DNA of 64,000 bases from Streptomyces rishiriensis (GTDB lineage: Bacteria; Actinomycetota; Actinomycetes; Streptomycetales; Streptomycetaceae), in assembly GCF_030815485.1 (NCBI RefSeq), contig NZ_JAUSWV010000002.1, positions 2,108,001 through 2,172,000 on the forward strand. The letters are read 5' to 3'. The position numbers and the translations under genes are program-made. The notes beneath the pieces were generated by a model, which worked only from the letters and a program-made list of their open reading frames with translations, was not told the origin of the DNA and did not search any database. Shown piece by piece: positions 1-7,972 of this stretch (the first letter of the stretch is position 1; every line of letters begins with the position of its first letter).

Positions 1-1059
1 CGAGACGGTCGGGCGGTCCAGATGGAGCAGGTCCGGGATCCGGGAGAGGAAGCCGGGGAGTCCGCCCGCGAAGTGGAAGTCCTCCATGAGGTACTTCTCG
101 CCGCCCGGCCGCACGTTGGCGAGCACGGGCACGGTCCGGGCCACGCGGTCGAAGTCGTCGAGGGTCAGCTTGACGCCCGCGCGGCCGGCCATGGCGATGA
201 GGTGGATCACGGCGTTCGTCGAACCACCGAGGCCGAGCACGGTCGTCACGGCGTCCTCGAACGCGTCCGCGGTGAGGATCTCGCTCAGCCTGCGGTCCCG
301 GTGGACCAGTTCGACGATGCGCAGCCCCGCGGCGGCCGCCATCCGGTCGTGCCCGGAGTCCACGGCCGGGATGCTCGACGCGCCCGGAACCGTCACGCCC
401 AGCGCCTCCGCGGCGGCCGTCAGCGTGGAGGCCGTACCCATCGTCATGCAGTGGCCGGGCGAGCGCGCGAGACCGCTCTCCAGTTCGGCCAGCTCGCAGT
501 CGCCGATGAGGCCGGCCCGCTTGTCGTCCCAGTACTTCCACATGTCGGTGCCCGAGCCGAGGACCTCGTTGCGCCAGTGCCCCGGCAGCATGGGCCCGGC
601 CGGGACGAAGACCGTCGGCAGGTCGACGCTGGCCGCGCCCATGAGCAGCGCGGGCGTCGTCTTGTCGCAGCCGCCCATCAGCACGGCCCCGTCGACGGGA
701 TAGGAGCGCAGCAGCTCCTCGGTCTCCATCGCGAGCAGGTTGCGGTAGAGCATCGGGGTCGGCTTCTGGAAGGTCTCGCTGAGTGTGGAGACCGGGAACT
801 CCAGCGGGAATCCGCCGGCCTGCCACACGCCCCGCTTCACGGCCTGCGCGCGCTCGCGCAGGTGGACGTGGCAGGGGTTGATGTCCGACCAGGTGTTGAG
901 GATCGCGATGACCGGCTTGCCGAGGTGCTCCTCGGGGAGGTAGCCCAGCTGGCGGGTGCGGGCGCGGTGACTGAAGGAGCGCAGGCCCTCGGCGCCGTAC
1001 CACTGGTGGCTGCGGAGGTCCTCCGGGCGTTTGCGGGCTTGATCGTCGAAGCGCTTCAT
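1..1059 (-). CDS. IlvD/Edd-family sugar-acid dehydratase, L-arabinonate dehydratase-like (C-terminal part beyond window)
   Basis: The frame is open to the left edge, so about 353 N-terminal residues of a protein that normally has about 570-580 are seen. These enzymes dehydrate aldonic acids to 2-keto-3-deoxy sugar acids using a [2Fe-2S] cluster. The three expected cysteine ligands are visible: C63 in NPCHVHL, C131 in GGCDKTTP and C204 in GHCMTMGTAS; the spacing fits the L-arabinonate/xylonate dehydratase branch better than true IlvD. The ATG overlaps the stop of the DapA-family gene upstream (ATGA), so the two are probably translationally coupled and act in sequence. The substrate (arabinonate, xylonate or other) is inferred from family resemblance and neighbours only. 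Confidence 0.85.
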   Translation of the reverse strand, partial: MKRFDDQARKRPEDLRSHQWYGAEGLRSFSHRARTRQLGYLPEEHLGKPVIAILNTWSDINPCHVHLRERAQAVKRGVWQAGGFPLEFPVSTLSETFQKPTPMLYRNLLAMETEELLRSYPVDGAVLMGGCDKTTPALLMGAASVDLPTVFVPAGPMLPGHWRNEVLGSGTDMWKYWDDKRAGLIGDCELAELESGLARSPGHCMTMGTASTLTAAAEALGVTVPGASSIPAVDSGHDRMAAAAGLRIVELVHRDRRLSEILTADAFEDAVTTVLGLGGSTNAVIHLIAMAGRAGVKLTLDDFDRVARTVPVLANVRPGGEKYLMEDFHFAGGLPGFLSRIPDLLHLDRPTVS

Positions 1060-1967
1060 ATGGACCATCCGGCGGCTATCGCGGCGACTTCGGCGCGCTC
1101 GTCCTCGGGCAGCGACCGACTCGGCGGGCGGACCTCGCGGCGGCACAGTCCGAGGGAGGCGAGGGCTTCCTTGACGACGGTGACGTTGTTCGCGGAGCCG
1201 TTGGCGGCGCGGAGCTCCTCGAAGCGCCTGATCTGTTCCCACACCTTCATCGCGGCCGGATAGTCCCCGGATCGAAGCGCTTCGATCATGTTCAGCGAAA
1301 CGGCCGGGGCGACGTTCACCAGCCCGGAGGTGAATCCGGTGGCACCCGCGGAGAAGTAGGAGGGGGCGTACGGCTCGGCCAGGCCGGCCACCCAGACGAA
1401 GCGTTCCAGGCCGGCGTCGCGCGCGAAGGCGGCGAACCGGGACGCGTCCGGGACGGCGTACTTGACGCCGATGACGTTCGGGCAGGCGTCGGCGAGTTCG
1501 GCGAGCCGTTCACCGCGCAGCTGCGCGTTGCGGATGTACGGGACGACGCCCAGCTCGGGCACCGCCTCCGCGATCTCCCGGTGGTAGTCGACCCAGCCGC
1601 TCTGCGACACGTACGGGTGGACGGGCTGGTGGACCATCACCATCTGCGCGCCCAGGGCGCGGGCGTGCCGGGCGGAGGCGACGGCGGTCGGTACGTCGTG
1701 TCCGACGCCGACCAGGATCACCGCCCGCTCTCCGGCCACCTCGATGGTCGACTCCGTGACCAGGCGGCGCTCTTCGGGGGTCAGGGCGTAGAACTCGCCG
1801 GTGTTGCCGTTCGGGGTGAGGGTGGTGATCCCGCCGTCGAGCAACCGGCGCAGCAGGGCCCGGTGGGCATCGCCGTCGACGGAGCCGTCCTCGGCGAACG
1901 GGGTCACCGGGATGGCCACCACGTCGGCCAGGGCCGCACGCTGGGTCTCGAACGCCACGCTGCTCAT
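1056..1967 (-). CDS. DapA/DHDPS-family aldolase or dehydratase (2-keto-3-deoxy sugar acid)
   Basis: 303 aa, normal length for the class I Schiff-base DapA family. Family landmarks are the GNTGEF loop (residues 54-59), Tyr144 in VVPYIRN and the Schiff-base Lys169 in IGVKYAVPD. It is unlikely to be lysine-pathway DapA, because it sits between a sugar-acid dehydratase (4-bp overlap downstream) and a GntR regulator (4-bp overlap upstream). The likely role is to act on the 2-keto-3-deoxy acid made by the dehydratase, either dehydrating it to alpha-ketoglutarate semialdehyde or cleaving it to pyruvate plus an aldehyde. The sequence alone does not decide which. Confidence 0.85.
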   Translation of the reverse strand: MSSVAFETQRAALADVVAIPVTPFAEDGSVDGDAHRALLRRLLDGGITTLTPNGNTGEFYALTPEERRLVTESTIEVAGERAVILVGVGHDVPTAVASARHARALGAQMVMVHQPVHPYVSQSGWVDYHREIAEAVPELGVVPYIRNAQLRGERLAELADACPNVIGVKYAVPDASRFAAFARDAGLERFVWVAGLAEPYAPSYFSAGATGFTSGLVNVAPAVSLNMIEALRSGDYPAAMKVWEQIRRFEELRAANGSANNVTVVKEALASLGLCRREVRPPSRSLPEDERAEVAAIAAGWSI

Positions 1968-2644
1968 TCCTGACCTTTCTCTGACCGGTGCCCTTCACGG
2001 GCCTCCTGGGCGGTCTCGGGGAACGCCCGGTGCACGAACGACGCGATGTGGGCGTGCAGGGCGCGGGCCGCTCCGTCGCAGTCACCGGCCAGCGCGAGCC
2101 GCAGGATCTCGCGGTGCTCGCCGGCCTCCCTTTCCCAGGAGGGCGAGGCGGCCCAGGCGACGGCGGAGACCAGGGCGGCCTGGTCGCGCACCTCGTCCAG
2201 CATCCGGCCGAGCAGCGGGTTGCCGCACGGCAGGTACAGGGCCCGGTGGAACTCGCGGTTGGCCAGCGACCGTTCGGCGGTGTCGGCCGCCTGGTCGGCC
2301 CTGGTCAGCGCCTCGCGGGCGGCGTCCAGGGAGGCGCCCCGGCGCACGGCCCGCCTGAGCGCCTCGGGCTCGAGGAGCAGGCGTACGTCGTAGACCTCGC
2401 GCGCCATGTCCGCGTCCACCATGCGCACCGTGACGCCCTTGTACTGGCTCATGACGACCAGTCCGGTGCCGGCCAGGGTCTTGAGCGCCTCGCGCACCGG
2501 GGTCTTGGAGACCCCGAACTGCGCGGCGAGCTCGGTTTCGACCAGAGCCTGGCCGGGCGTCAGCCGGCCGGTGAGGATGCGGCGTTTGATCTCTTCCAGC
2601 ACGTACTGCGTGCGGGACGGGATCGGCGTGGGCACAGAGGTCAT
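1964..2644 (-). CDS. GntR-family (FadR/FCD subfamily) transcriptional regulator
   Basis: 226 aa. An N-terminal winged helix (about residues 10-75, with the recognition-helix region FGVSKTPVREALKTL) is followed by an all-helical FCD ligand domain (about 90-215). It is the first gene of a three-gene operon and its stop overlaps the start of the DapA-family gene, so it most likely senses the sugar acid or a keto-acid intermediate and controls its own operon. Three short inverted repeats lie just upstream and are candidate operators. Family assignment is secure; the ligand is inference. Confidence 0.9.
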   Translation of the reverse strand: MTSVPTPIPSRTQYVLEEIKRRILTGRLTPGQALVETELAAQFGVSKTPVREALKTLAGTGLVVMSQYKGVTVRMVDADMAREVYDVRLLLEPEALRRAVRRGASLDAAREALTRADQAADTAERSLANREFHRALYLPCGNPLLGRMLDEVRDQAALVSAVAWAASPSWEREAGEHREILRLALAGDCDGAARALHAHIASFVHRAFPETAQEAREGHRSEKGQE

Positions 2645-2666
2645 GCGCGCCTCTCGGGTGTCGCGT

Positions 2667-2716
2667 ATCCGATCTCGGATCGCGTATCGCGTCTCATATA
2701 TGACGTACGAAGTACG
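2667..2716. promoter_or_regulatory. Cluster of three inverted repeats upstream of the gntR operon
   Basis: Directly seen: ATCCGA-TC-TCGGAT (2667-2680), the perfect palindrome TCATATATGA (2694-2703) and CGTAC-GAA-GTACG (2704-2716). All lie 23-72 bp upstream of the gntR start in a locally AT-richer stretch that should carry the promoter. FadR/FCD regulators usually bind short palindromes like these. Which of them the GntR protein binds is unknown. Confidence 0.45.
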
Positions 2717-2818
2717 ACGCGTTGAAGGTAGGAGCGCCCTCGTGTTTCGTCAATGCTTCTGACAAAGGAAGTTGAGGTTGCCGAAACGAGGCCACCGGGG
2801 CCACAGGGCCCGAGGAGG

Positions 2819-3580
2819 TCAGAAGGGGAGGGTCTCGCCCTCGCGAGCGGTGCGGGCGGGACCCCCGAAGGCGACGGCGGCCCGGGCGGTCGCGGCCTCC
2901 CGGGTCAGCGTGGGCCCGACGTGCGTGATGTACAGCTCGCGCACCCCTGCCCTGCGGGCGGCCTCGCCGGCGTCCTCGGGCGTGAGATGTACCTGTGGCT
3001 CCCGTTCGCCTTCGCGATGACTGTCGATGTCCGCCTCGCACAGGAACAGGTCGGCGCCGGAGGCGAGTTCGGTGAGCGCCTCGCACGGCCCGGTGTCGCC
3101 CGAGTACGCGAGGACGCTTCCCTGGCACTCGGCGCGCAGCCCGTACGCCTCGGTGTCGTGCGCCACCGCGCGCGAGCTGAGGCGCAGGTTCCAGTGCCGC
3201 ACGGTGTGTCCGTCGAACAGCGCCCTGAAGTCGAAGACCCCGCTCAGGAACCGGACGTCGGGCCGACCGAAGAAGCCCGCGAGACGCCGGGCGCAGTCGA
3301 GCGGCGCGTAGACCGGGATCGGGGCCGGCGGGGTCATCCCGCCGTAGGCGAGGGCGTAGGCGGCGGCGAGGAGGTCCGCGCTGTGGTCGGCGTGGAGGTG
3401 GGAGATCCAGATCGCCGTGAGCCGGTCGGGATCCGTGTGCCGTTGCAACTCGGCGAACGTTCCGGGGCCCGCGTCCACCCACACCTCCGCCCCCGCGCCG
3501 CGCAGCAGATAGCCGGAGCAGGGGCGGCCCGGCCGCGGGTGCGGAGAGGCGGTGCCGAGGACGGTGAGGCTCAGGGGCAT
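2819..3580 (-). CDS. MBL-fold metallo-hydrolase (RNase Z-like)
   Basis: 253 aa cytoplasmic metallo-beta-lactamase fold protein. The HxHxDH zinc motif is SHLHADHSADL (His61, His63, Asp65, His66); further conserved metal-binding regions are AHDTEAYG, YSGDTGP, CEADI and THVGP near the C-terminus. The overall arrangement resembles the RNase Z/ElaC-like branch, but no long exosite arm is present, so a tRNA 3' processing role should not be assumed. It is monocistronic, between the divergently regulated sugar-acid operon and a DinB-like gene on the same strand. Substrate unknown. Confidence 0.85.
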   Translation of the reverse strand: MPLSLTVLGTASPHPRPGRPCSGYLLRGAGAEVWVDAGPGTFAELQRHTDPDRLTAIWISHLHADHSADLLAAAYALAYGGMTPPAPIPVYAPLDCARRLAGFFGRPDVRFLSGVFDFRALFDGHTVRHWNLRLSSRAVAHDTEAYGLRAECQGSVLAYSGDTGPCEALTELASGADLFLCEADIDSHREGEREPQVHLTPEDAGEAARRAGVRELYITHVGPTLTREAATARAAVAFGGPARTAREGETLPF

Positions 3581-3676
3581 GGTGGGGAGCGTACGTCCCG
3601 GGCCCCCGGGACGCGCCGTGACGACGTTCGTCCACGGCGCCCCGTGGCGGCCGTCACGCCCCGGCCGCCGGGACGG

Positions 3677-4270
3677 CTAGCGTGTCCACCCCGGGTCACG
3701 TCCGCTCAGTCCGACCGCCCGGTCGAGCAGCGGGGCGTCGTCCGGGACGGGGACCACGGGTCCGAACACACCGCTCCCGGGCTCCCCCTGGGCCGCCGCG
3801 GCGGCGAGGAACGCGTGCGCGGCCGACAGCGCGGCCGGGTCGGGCGTGTACTCCTGCCCGGTGGCGCGGGCCAGGTCCCAGCCGTGGATCACCAGCTCGT
3901 CGGCGACGACGGCCCCCGCGACCGCGCCGGGCAGGTCCACGCCGCCCGCGCGGGTCAGGCCGGTCCAGGCGGCCGGCTCCCGCCAGGCGTCGGCGAGCTC
4001 GTCGAGCGCCTTGACGAGTTCCTCGCGCCAGCCGGGGCCGATGTCCGGTGCGGCGGCGTCCGGAGCGGTGTCGGTGGTGGGGCCCAGCTCCTTGCGGGCG
4101 GCGTCCCGGAAGGCGACGGACAGGCCGGTGAGGTGTCCGAGCATGTTGCGGACGGCGCACCCCGGGCAGGGTGTCCCGTCCGCGAGCTGCTCGTCGCGGA
4201 CGCCCTCCGCGAGGCGCGCCACGATCAGGGTCTGCGGGCCGAGGTCGAAGGTGCTTGTCGTGTCGGTCAT
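3677..4270 (-). CDS. TIGR03086-type mycothiol-dependent (DinB/MDMPI-like) metal-binding protein
   Basis: About 197 aa from the ATG giving MTDTTSTFDL. An in-frame ATG lies 11 codons further up (4303), but neither start has a clear ribosome binding site and family members usually begin near the chosen one. The protein has a DinB-like four-helix bundle with the metal-ligand histidines in NMLGHLTGLS (about residue 44) and VIHGWDLA (about 130), and the PCPGCAV segment typical of actinobacterial mycothiol-dependent maleylpyruvate isomerase relatives. The expected role is mycothiol-linked isomerisation or detoxification; the substrate cannot be told. Monocistronic. Confidence 0.75.
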   Translation of the reverse strand: MTDTTSTFDLGPQTLIVARLAEGVRDEQLADGTPCPGCAVRNMLGHLTGLSVAFRDAARKELGPTTDTAPDAAAPDIGPGWREELVKALDELADAWREPAAWTGLTRAGGVDLPGAVAGAVVADELVIHGWDLARATGQEYTPDPAALSAAHAFLAAAAAQGEPGSGVFGPVVPVPDDAPLLDRAVGLSGRDPGWTR

Positions 4271-4425
4271 ACGGGGTGGACCGGCGGCGGCCCGCGAACT
4301 CATCGGTGCCGGGTCCGGCGGCGGCTGCCGCTCAGGGATTCCGGTGGACCCTCGCGGGCAGGAGGCCTCGCCTAGGGCGATTGCCCGATGCCCGGGCGGC
4401 CGCCTCAGACCCAGGATGACCAGGT

Positions 4426-5664
4426 ATGACGAAGAACTGGTCCGTGGCGCGGATCCTGCGGGACCGTGACGCGGCGCTCTGTCTGGCCGCGTCGTCGGTC
4501 TCCGGTTTCGGCACCTCGGCGCTCTGGCTGGCGTCCGGTGTGTGGGTCAAGGACCTCACCGGCTCGAACGGGCTCGCGGCGCTGTGCGTGCTCGCCCTGT
4601 GGGTGCCCACGCTGCTCGGTCCGCCGCTGGGCTCCCTCGCCGACCGCACCCGCCGACGCCGCCTGCTGGTGGCGCTCAACCTGGGCCCGGCGGCCCTGCT
4701 GCTCACCGTCCTCGCCGTCGACTCCCCCGACCGGGTGTGGCTGCTGTGGGCGGTGCTGTTCCTGTACGGCACCGCCGCGGTGGTGGCCGACGCGGCGGAG
4801 TCCGCGCTCGTCGCCGCCGCGGTCGCCCCGGAGTTGCTGGGCGACTTCAACGGGCTGCGCATGACGGCCACCGAGGGCATGAAACTGGTCGCCCCGCCGG
4901 CCGGCGCGGGCGTCTACGCGGCCTACGGCGGCCCCGCCGTGGCACTCCTGGACGCGGCCACCTTCGTGTGCGCGGCGGGGCTGTACGCGTGCTTGCGGGT
5001 CCGCGAGGAGCGGCCGGAGCCGGCCACCGCCCACTGGCGTGCGCGGACCGCCGAGGGCGCCCGCTTCCTGTGGGGCCACCCCGGGCTGCGCCCGCTGGTG
5101 GTGGCGGGCGGTGCGGCGCTGCTGCTCTCGGGCCTCGGCGGCCCGCTGGTCTACGCCGTCGTCGAGGGCCTCGGCCACTCCCCCGCCTTCACGGGCACGC
5201 TCTACGCCGTCCAGGGCGCCGGTTCGGTCCTGGTGGGGCTGGCCTCGGGGCCCGCGCTGCGGCGGCTGGGGGAACGCCGGTTCGCCGGGTACGGGATCGT
5301 CCTGACGGCCGTCGCGGTCGCCGCGCAGGCCGTCGCCTCGGACGCCGTCGCCCTGGTGTGCAGCGCGGCGATCGGGGTGGGGCTGCCCTGTGCGCTGATC
5401 GCCGCGCTGACCGCCGTACAGCGTGAGACGCCGGACGCGCTGCTCGGCCGGGTCACCGCGACGGCCGGCACCCTGATGTACGCGCCGACCGCCGTCGGTC
5501 TCGCGGCGGGCGCCGGCCTGGTCGCACTCGTGCCGTACCAGCCGCTCCTGGTGCTGCTGGCCCTGGCCCGGCTGGCGATCCTGCCGGTGCTGCGCGGCGC
5601 TCAGCGGGCGGCCAGCGCCTCCCGTACCGCCGCCAGGTCCTCGTCCGACGCCAATCCCGCGTGA
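4426..5664 (+). CDS. MFS transporter
   Basis: 412 aa integral membrane protein with about 11-12 hydrophobic segments and a classic MFS loop 2-3 signature (GSLADRTRRRRLL, about residues 68-80). A basic segment around GPALRRLGERRF marks the equivalent loop in the second half. It resembles the DHA3/MFS_3-type drug exporters of Actinobacteria. Its last 64 bp overlap the 3' end of the convergent gene that starts at 6776, so the two transcripts can form antisense ends. Substrate unknown. Confidence 0.85.
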   Translation: MTKNWSVARILRDRDAALCLAASSVSGFGTSALWLASGVWVKDLTGSNGLAALCVLALWVPTLLGPPLGSLADRTRRRRLLVALNLGPAALLLTVLAVDSPDRVWLLWAVLFLYGTAAVVADAAESALVAAAVAPELLGDFNGLRMTATEGMKLVAPPAGAGVYAAYGGPAVALLDAATFVCAAGLYACLRVREERPEPATAHWRARTAEGARFLWGHPGLRPLVVAGGAALLLSGLGGPLVYAVVEGLGHSPAFTGTLYAVQGAGSVLVGLASGPALRRLGERRFAGYGIVLTAVAVAAQAVASDAVALVCSAAIGVGLPCALIAALTAVQRETPDALLGRVTATAGTLMYAPTAVGLAAGAGLVALVPYQPLLVLLALARLAILPVLRGAQRAASASRTAARSSSDANPA

Positions 5665-6776
5665 TAGAGGCGGAGTTCGGTCGCCCCGAGTTCGCGCGCC
5701 CGCGCCAGGTCGGCGGTGAGCGTCCCCGGGCTGCCGCCCATGCCGGAGACGACGCCGAAGTTGGCGGCGACGACCGTGCCCTCGCGGCGCTGTGCGGCGA
5801 AGGGGGCCAGCAGACCGGGCCCGCCCGCGCAGGGCACGACCACCCCGTCCGCGACGGACAGGATGTGCGCGGGATCGACGCCCGGGTTGGCGCCGACGTG
5901 GTACGCCACGGGGTCGGCGTGCAGCAGGACCTGGAAGCCGTCGGACGCGGCGTCCCGTACCGCCCGCACCGCCGTCTCCTGGAGCGTGCGGGCGGTCCCG
6001 TCGCGCCACGCGCGCGTGGCCGCCGCCGTCTCCTCCCCGAGCAGCTTCTCGATCTCCGCCCAGCCTCCCCCGCCGTCCGGCGCCCCCTGCCACAGCGGCT
6101 CCAGCGCCTCCCGTACGGCGACGGCGAGCACGTCGGCGTCCAGGCCCCGTTCGCCGTAGCCGGCCCGGCAGGCGGGACAGAAGCAGAGCGACATCAGGTA
6201 CTGGCCGGCGTCCCCGAGGGTGACGCCGCCGGTCTTGTCGTGGGCGTGCAGGTGCTGGAGCCCGTACCAGCCGAGGGACTCCAGTTCGGTGCCGTCCGCA
6301 CCGGGGCGTACGGCGGCCTCGGCGGCGAGGTCGACGAGGTACGCGCGCGTGGCGGGCTGGGCGATGCAGGGGGCCCACGGGTAGCGGTCGCCGTAGGCGT
6401 TGACCACCGAGGTGTCCGGGTGCTCGGCGCCGAGGCGGGAGTTGTGCGCGAGGACCACCCAGGTGTGCACGGCGAGCCCGGCCGCGGCGAGCGCTTCGGC
6501 GGCCTCGCCGTAGGCGTCGCCCGGGGCCCAGTCACCGGCCGGGTAGGGGCGCAGGGCGCGGCCCTTCCAGCGGCCGCCGGCCGGATCCGTCGGGTACAGC
6601 ACGGCCGCGTGCTCGGCGGTGACGATGCGGTGGCGGGGGTGGCGCGGCGTGAGGGCGCGGGTGGAGTGGTAGGCGGCGGCGAGCGTCACCTGTTCCACGC
6701 CGAGCGCGGCGATCCGGGCCGCCGCCCCGGGATCGCCCACGACGTCCCAGGGATAGACGAATGTCGACGCCTTCAC
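5601..6776 (-). CDS. Uncharacterised TIM-barrel-like protein coupled to kdgD
   Basis: 391 aa, no signal peptide or membrane segment. I do not recognise a named family. The pattern of beta strands followed by short conserved loops, acidic clusters (GTELESLGWYGLQHLHAHDK region, residues about 160-180) and a CFCPACRAGY cysteine cluster (about 196-205) recall glycosidase-like (alpha/beta)8 barrels. Its ATG follows the kdgD stop codon with no intervening base, so it is almost certainly in the kdgD operon and may act on uronates, uronosides or aldarates. That role is inferred from context only. Confidence 0.75.
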   Translation of the reverse strand: MKASTFVYPWDVVGDPGAAARIAALGVEQVTLAAAYHSTRALTPRHPRHRIVTAEHAAVLYPTDPAGGRWKGRALRPYPAGDWAPGDAYGEAAEALAAAGLAVHTWVVLAHNSRLGAEHPDTSVVNAYGDRYPWAPCIAQPATRAYLVDLAAEAAVRPGADGTELESLGWYGLQHLHAHDKTGGVTLGDAGQYLMSLCFCPACRAGYGERGLDADVLAVAVREALEPLWQGAPDGGGGWAEIEKLLGEETAAATRAWRDGTARTLQETAVRAVRDAASDGFQVLLHADPVAYHVGANPGVDPAHILSVADGVVVPCAGGPGLLAPFAAQRREGTVVAANFGVVSGMGGSPGTLTADLARARELGATELRLYHAGLASDEDLAAVREALAAR

Positions 6777-7718
6777 TCAGTCGTCCTCCTCCAGCAGCGC
6801 GTAGCCGCGGTCGATCACCTGGGCCAGCTGCTTGATGTGATCCTCGCTCGGTTCGTGCAGCGGCGGGCGCACTTCGCCCACGTCGAGGCCGCGCAGCCGG
6901 ACCCCGGCCTTGACGAGGGAGACGGCGTAACCGCGGCCCCGGGCCCGCAGCTCGACGAACGGCCGGTAGAAACCGTCGAGGAGGCGGTGGGCGGTGGCGT
7001 CGTCGCCGGTGGTCAGGGCCCGGTGGAAGGCGAGCGCGATCTCCGGGGCGAAGCAGAACACCGCCGAGGAGTAGAGGGTGACGCCGAGGGCCCGGTAGGC
7101 GAGCTGGGTCTGCTCGGCGGTCGGCAGACCGTTGAAGTACAGGAAGTCGCCGGGGGCCTCGGTACGGACGGCGCTGACGGTCCGCTGCAACAGGTCGAGG
7201 TCGCCGAGGCCGTCCTTGAGGCCGATGATCCCCTCGGTACGGGCGAGTTCGACGACGGTCCCGGGGGTGAAGACGGCGTTGTCGCGCTGGTAGACGACGA
7301 CCGGCAGGGCGGTCGCGGCCGCCACCTCCCGGTAGTGCCGCAGCAGGCCCTCCTGGGCGGCCACGACGAGGTAGGGCGGCATCGCGAGCAGGCCGTCCGC
7401 CCCGGCCGACTCGGCCAGCCGTGCGTAGCGCACGGCGAGCGCGGTCCCGTAGCCGGCGCCCGCGACGACGGGCACCCGCCCGGCGGTCTCGGTCACGGCG
7501 GCCCGCACACAGGCCTCGAACTCCTCCGGGGCCAGCGCGTGGAACTCCCCGGTCCCGCAGGCCGCGAAGACGGCGGCGGCCCCCGCCTCGACGCCGCGGC
7601 GGACATGCTCGCGGTAGGTGTCGAGGTCGAGCGAGCCGTCGAAGCCGAAGGCGGTGACGGGGAAGAACAGCGGTCCGCTGGGGACGCGGAGGCGGTCGGC
7701 GAGCGGGGCTGACGTCAC
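6777..7718 (-). CDS. kdgD: 5-dehydro-4-deoxyglucarate dehydratase (DapA family)
   Basis: About 313 aa from the GTG at 7718. Longer in-frame ATG starts exist (7736, 7763), but the GTG has a GGGAG ribosome binding site 5 nt upstream and the longer starts run into the operator repeats. Class I DapA fold with GTGEF (phosphate-type loop), the Schiff-base lysine in GLKDGLGD and the LYFNGLPTAE segment that separates KdgD from other DapA relatives. It decarboxylates and dehydrates 5-keto-4-deoxyglucarate to alpha-ketoglutarate semialdehyde in oxidative uronate/aldarate breakdown. The divergent uronate dehydrogenase supports this. No semialdehyde dehydrogenase is present in the window. Confidence 0.85.
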   Translation of the reverse strand: MTSAPLADRLRVPSGPLFFPVTAFGFDGSLDLDTYREHVRRGVEAGAAAVFAACGTGEFHALAPEEFEACVRAAVTETAGRVPVVAGAGYGTALAVRYARLAESAGADGLLAMPPYLVVAAQEGLLRHYREVAAATALPVVVYQRDNAVFTPGTVVELARTEGIIGLKDGLGDLDLLQRTVSAVRTEAPGDFLYFNGLPTAEQTQLAYRALGVTLYSSAVFCFAPEIALAFHRALTTGDDATAHRLLDGFYRPFVELRARGRGYAVSLVKAGVRLRGLDVGEVRPPLHEPSEDHIKQLAQVIDRGYALLEEDD

Positions 7719-7741
7719 GGGCTCTCCCGGGTCCATAACGG

Positions 7742-7789
7742 GTCCATCTTCTTGGCAGTCCATATTCTTGAGCGGCGTCCATATTCCTG
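7742..7789 (-). promoter_or_regulatory. Three 13-bp direct repeats in the kdgD leader (candidate operator)
   Basis: The unit GTCCATNTTCNTG occurs at 7742-7754, 7758-7770 and 7777-7789 on the + strand (starts spaced 16 and 19 bp). The repeats sit between the candidate kdgD -10 box and its ribosome binding site, where a bound repressor would block transcription or translation. The cognate regulator is not evident; the DeoR protein at 9061 is one candidate. Confidence 0.55.
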
Positions 7790-7800
7790 AACAGGCTCAC

Positions 7801-7828
7801 GCTAAAGTGCCCGATCGAGCCGGGTCAA
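7801..7828 (-). promoter_or_regulatory. Candidate vegetative promoter for kdgD
   Basis: On the - strand TTGACC (7828-7823) is followed after 16 bp by TTTAGC (7806-7801). The start site would fall near 7793, immediately before the three direct repeats. A mirror-image promoter for udh lies 50 bp away, giving a compact divergent control region. Confidence 0.5.
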
Positions 7829-7877
7829 GCGTGCCCACCCCGAAGACACCAGCAGTTTTGTCTCTCCTGCGGGACAC

Positions 7878-7906
7878 TTGACGGGTGCCGCCACCGCTCC
7901 TTAGCG
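7878..7906 (+). promoter_or_regulatory. Candidate vegetative promoter for udh
   Basis: TTGACG (7878-7883), 17 bp, TTAGCG (7901-7906). The expected start site near 7913 lies at the left arm of the 9-bp inverted repeat at 7912-7940, so that repeat would act as a repressor site. Confidence 0.5.
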
Positions 7907-7911
7907 TGTCC

Positions 7912-7940
7912 ATGCATGTGAACTGTGGCCACACATGCAT
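7912..7940 (+). promoter_or_regulatory. Nine-bp inverted repeat in the udh leader (candidate operator)
   Basis: ATGCATGTG (7912-7920) and CACATGCAT (7932-7940) are perfect reverse complements with an 11-bp spacer. An off-centre 10-bp palindrome TGTGGCCACA (7924-7933) lies between and partly overlaps them. The left arm is preceded by GTCC, so GTCCAT is shared with the repeats in front of kdgD. Position directly downstream of the candidate -10 suggests a repressor site or a short leader hairpin. Confidence 0.5.
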
Positions 7941-7972
7941 CCACCCTCCCCGTGATCCAAGGAGACCCGAGG

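Noticed and set aside
22..1263. Long + strand ORF of 413 codons at the left end
   Set aside because: It is a His/Arg/Gly-rich shadow of the - strand dehydratase and DapA-family genes, which carry clear family motifs and coupled starts.
1056..1967. Lysine-pathway dapA
   Set aside because: Although it is in the DapA family, its coupling to a sugar-acid dehydratase and a GntR regulator points to keto-deoxy sugar acid metabolism. The dapA-type gene near dapD is the frameshifted one at 29903.
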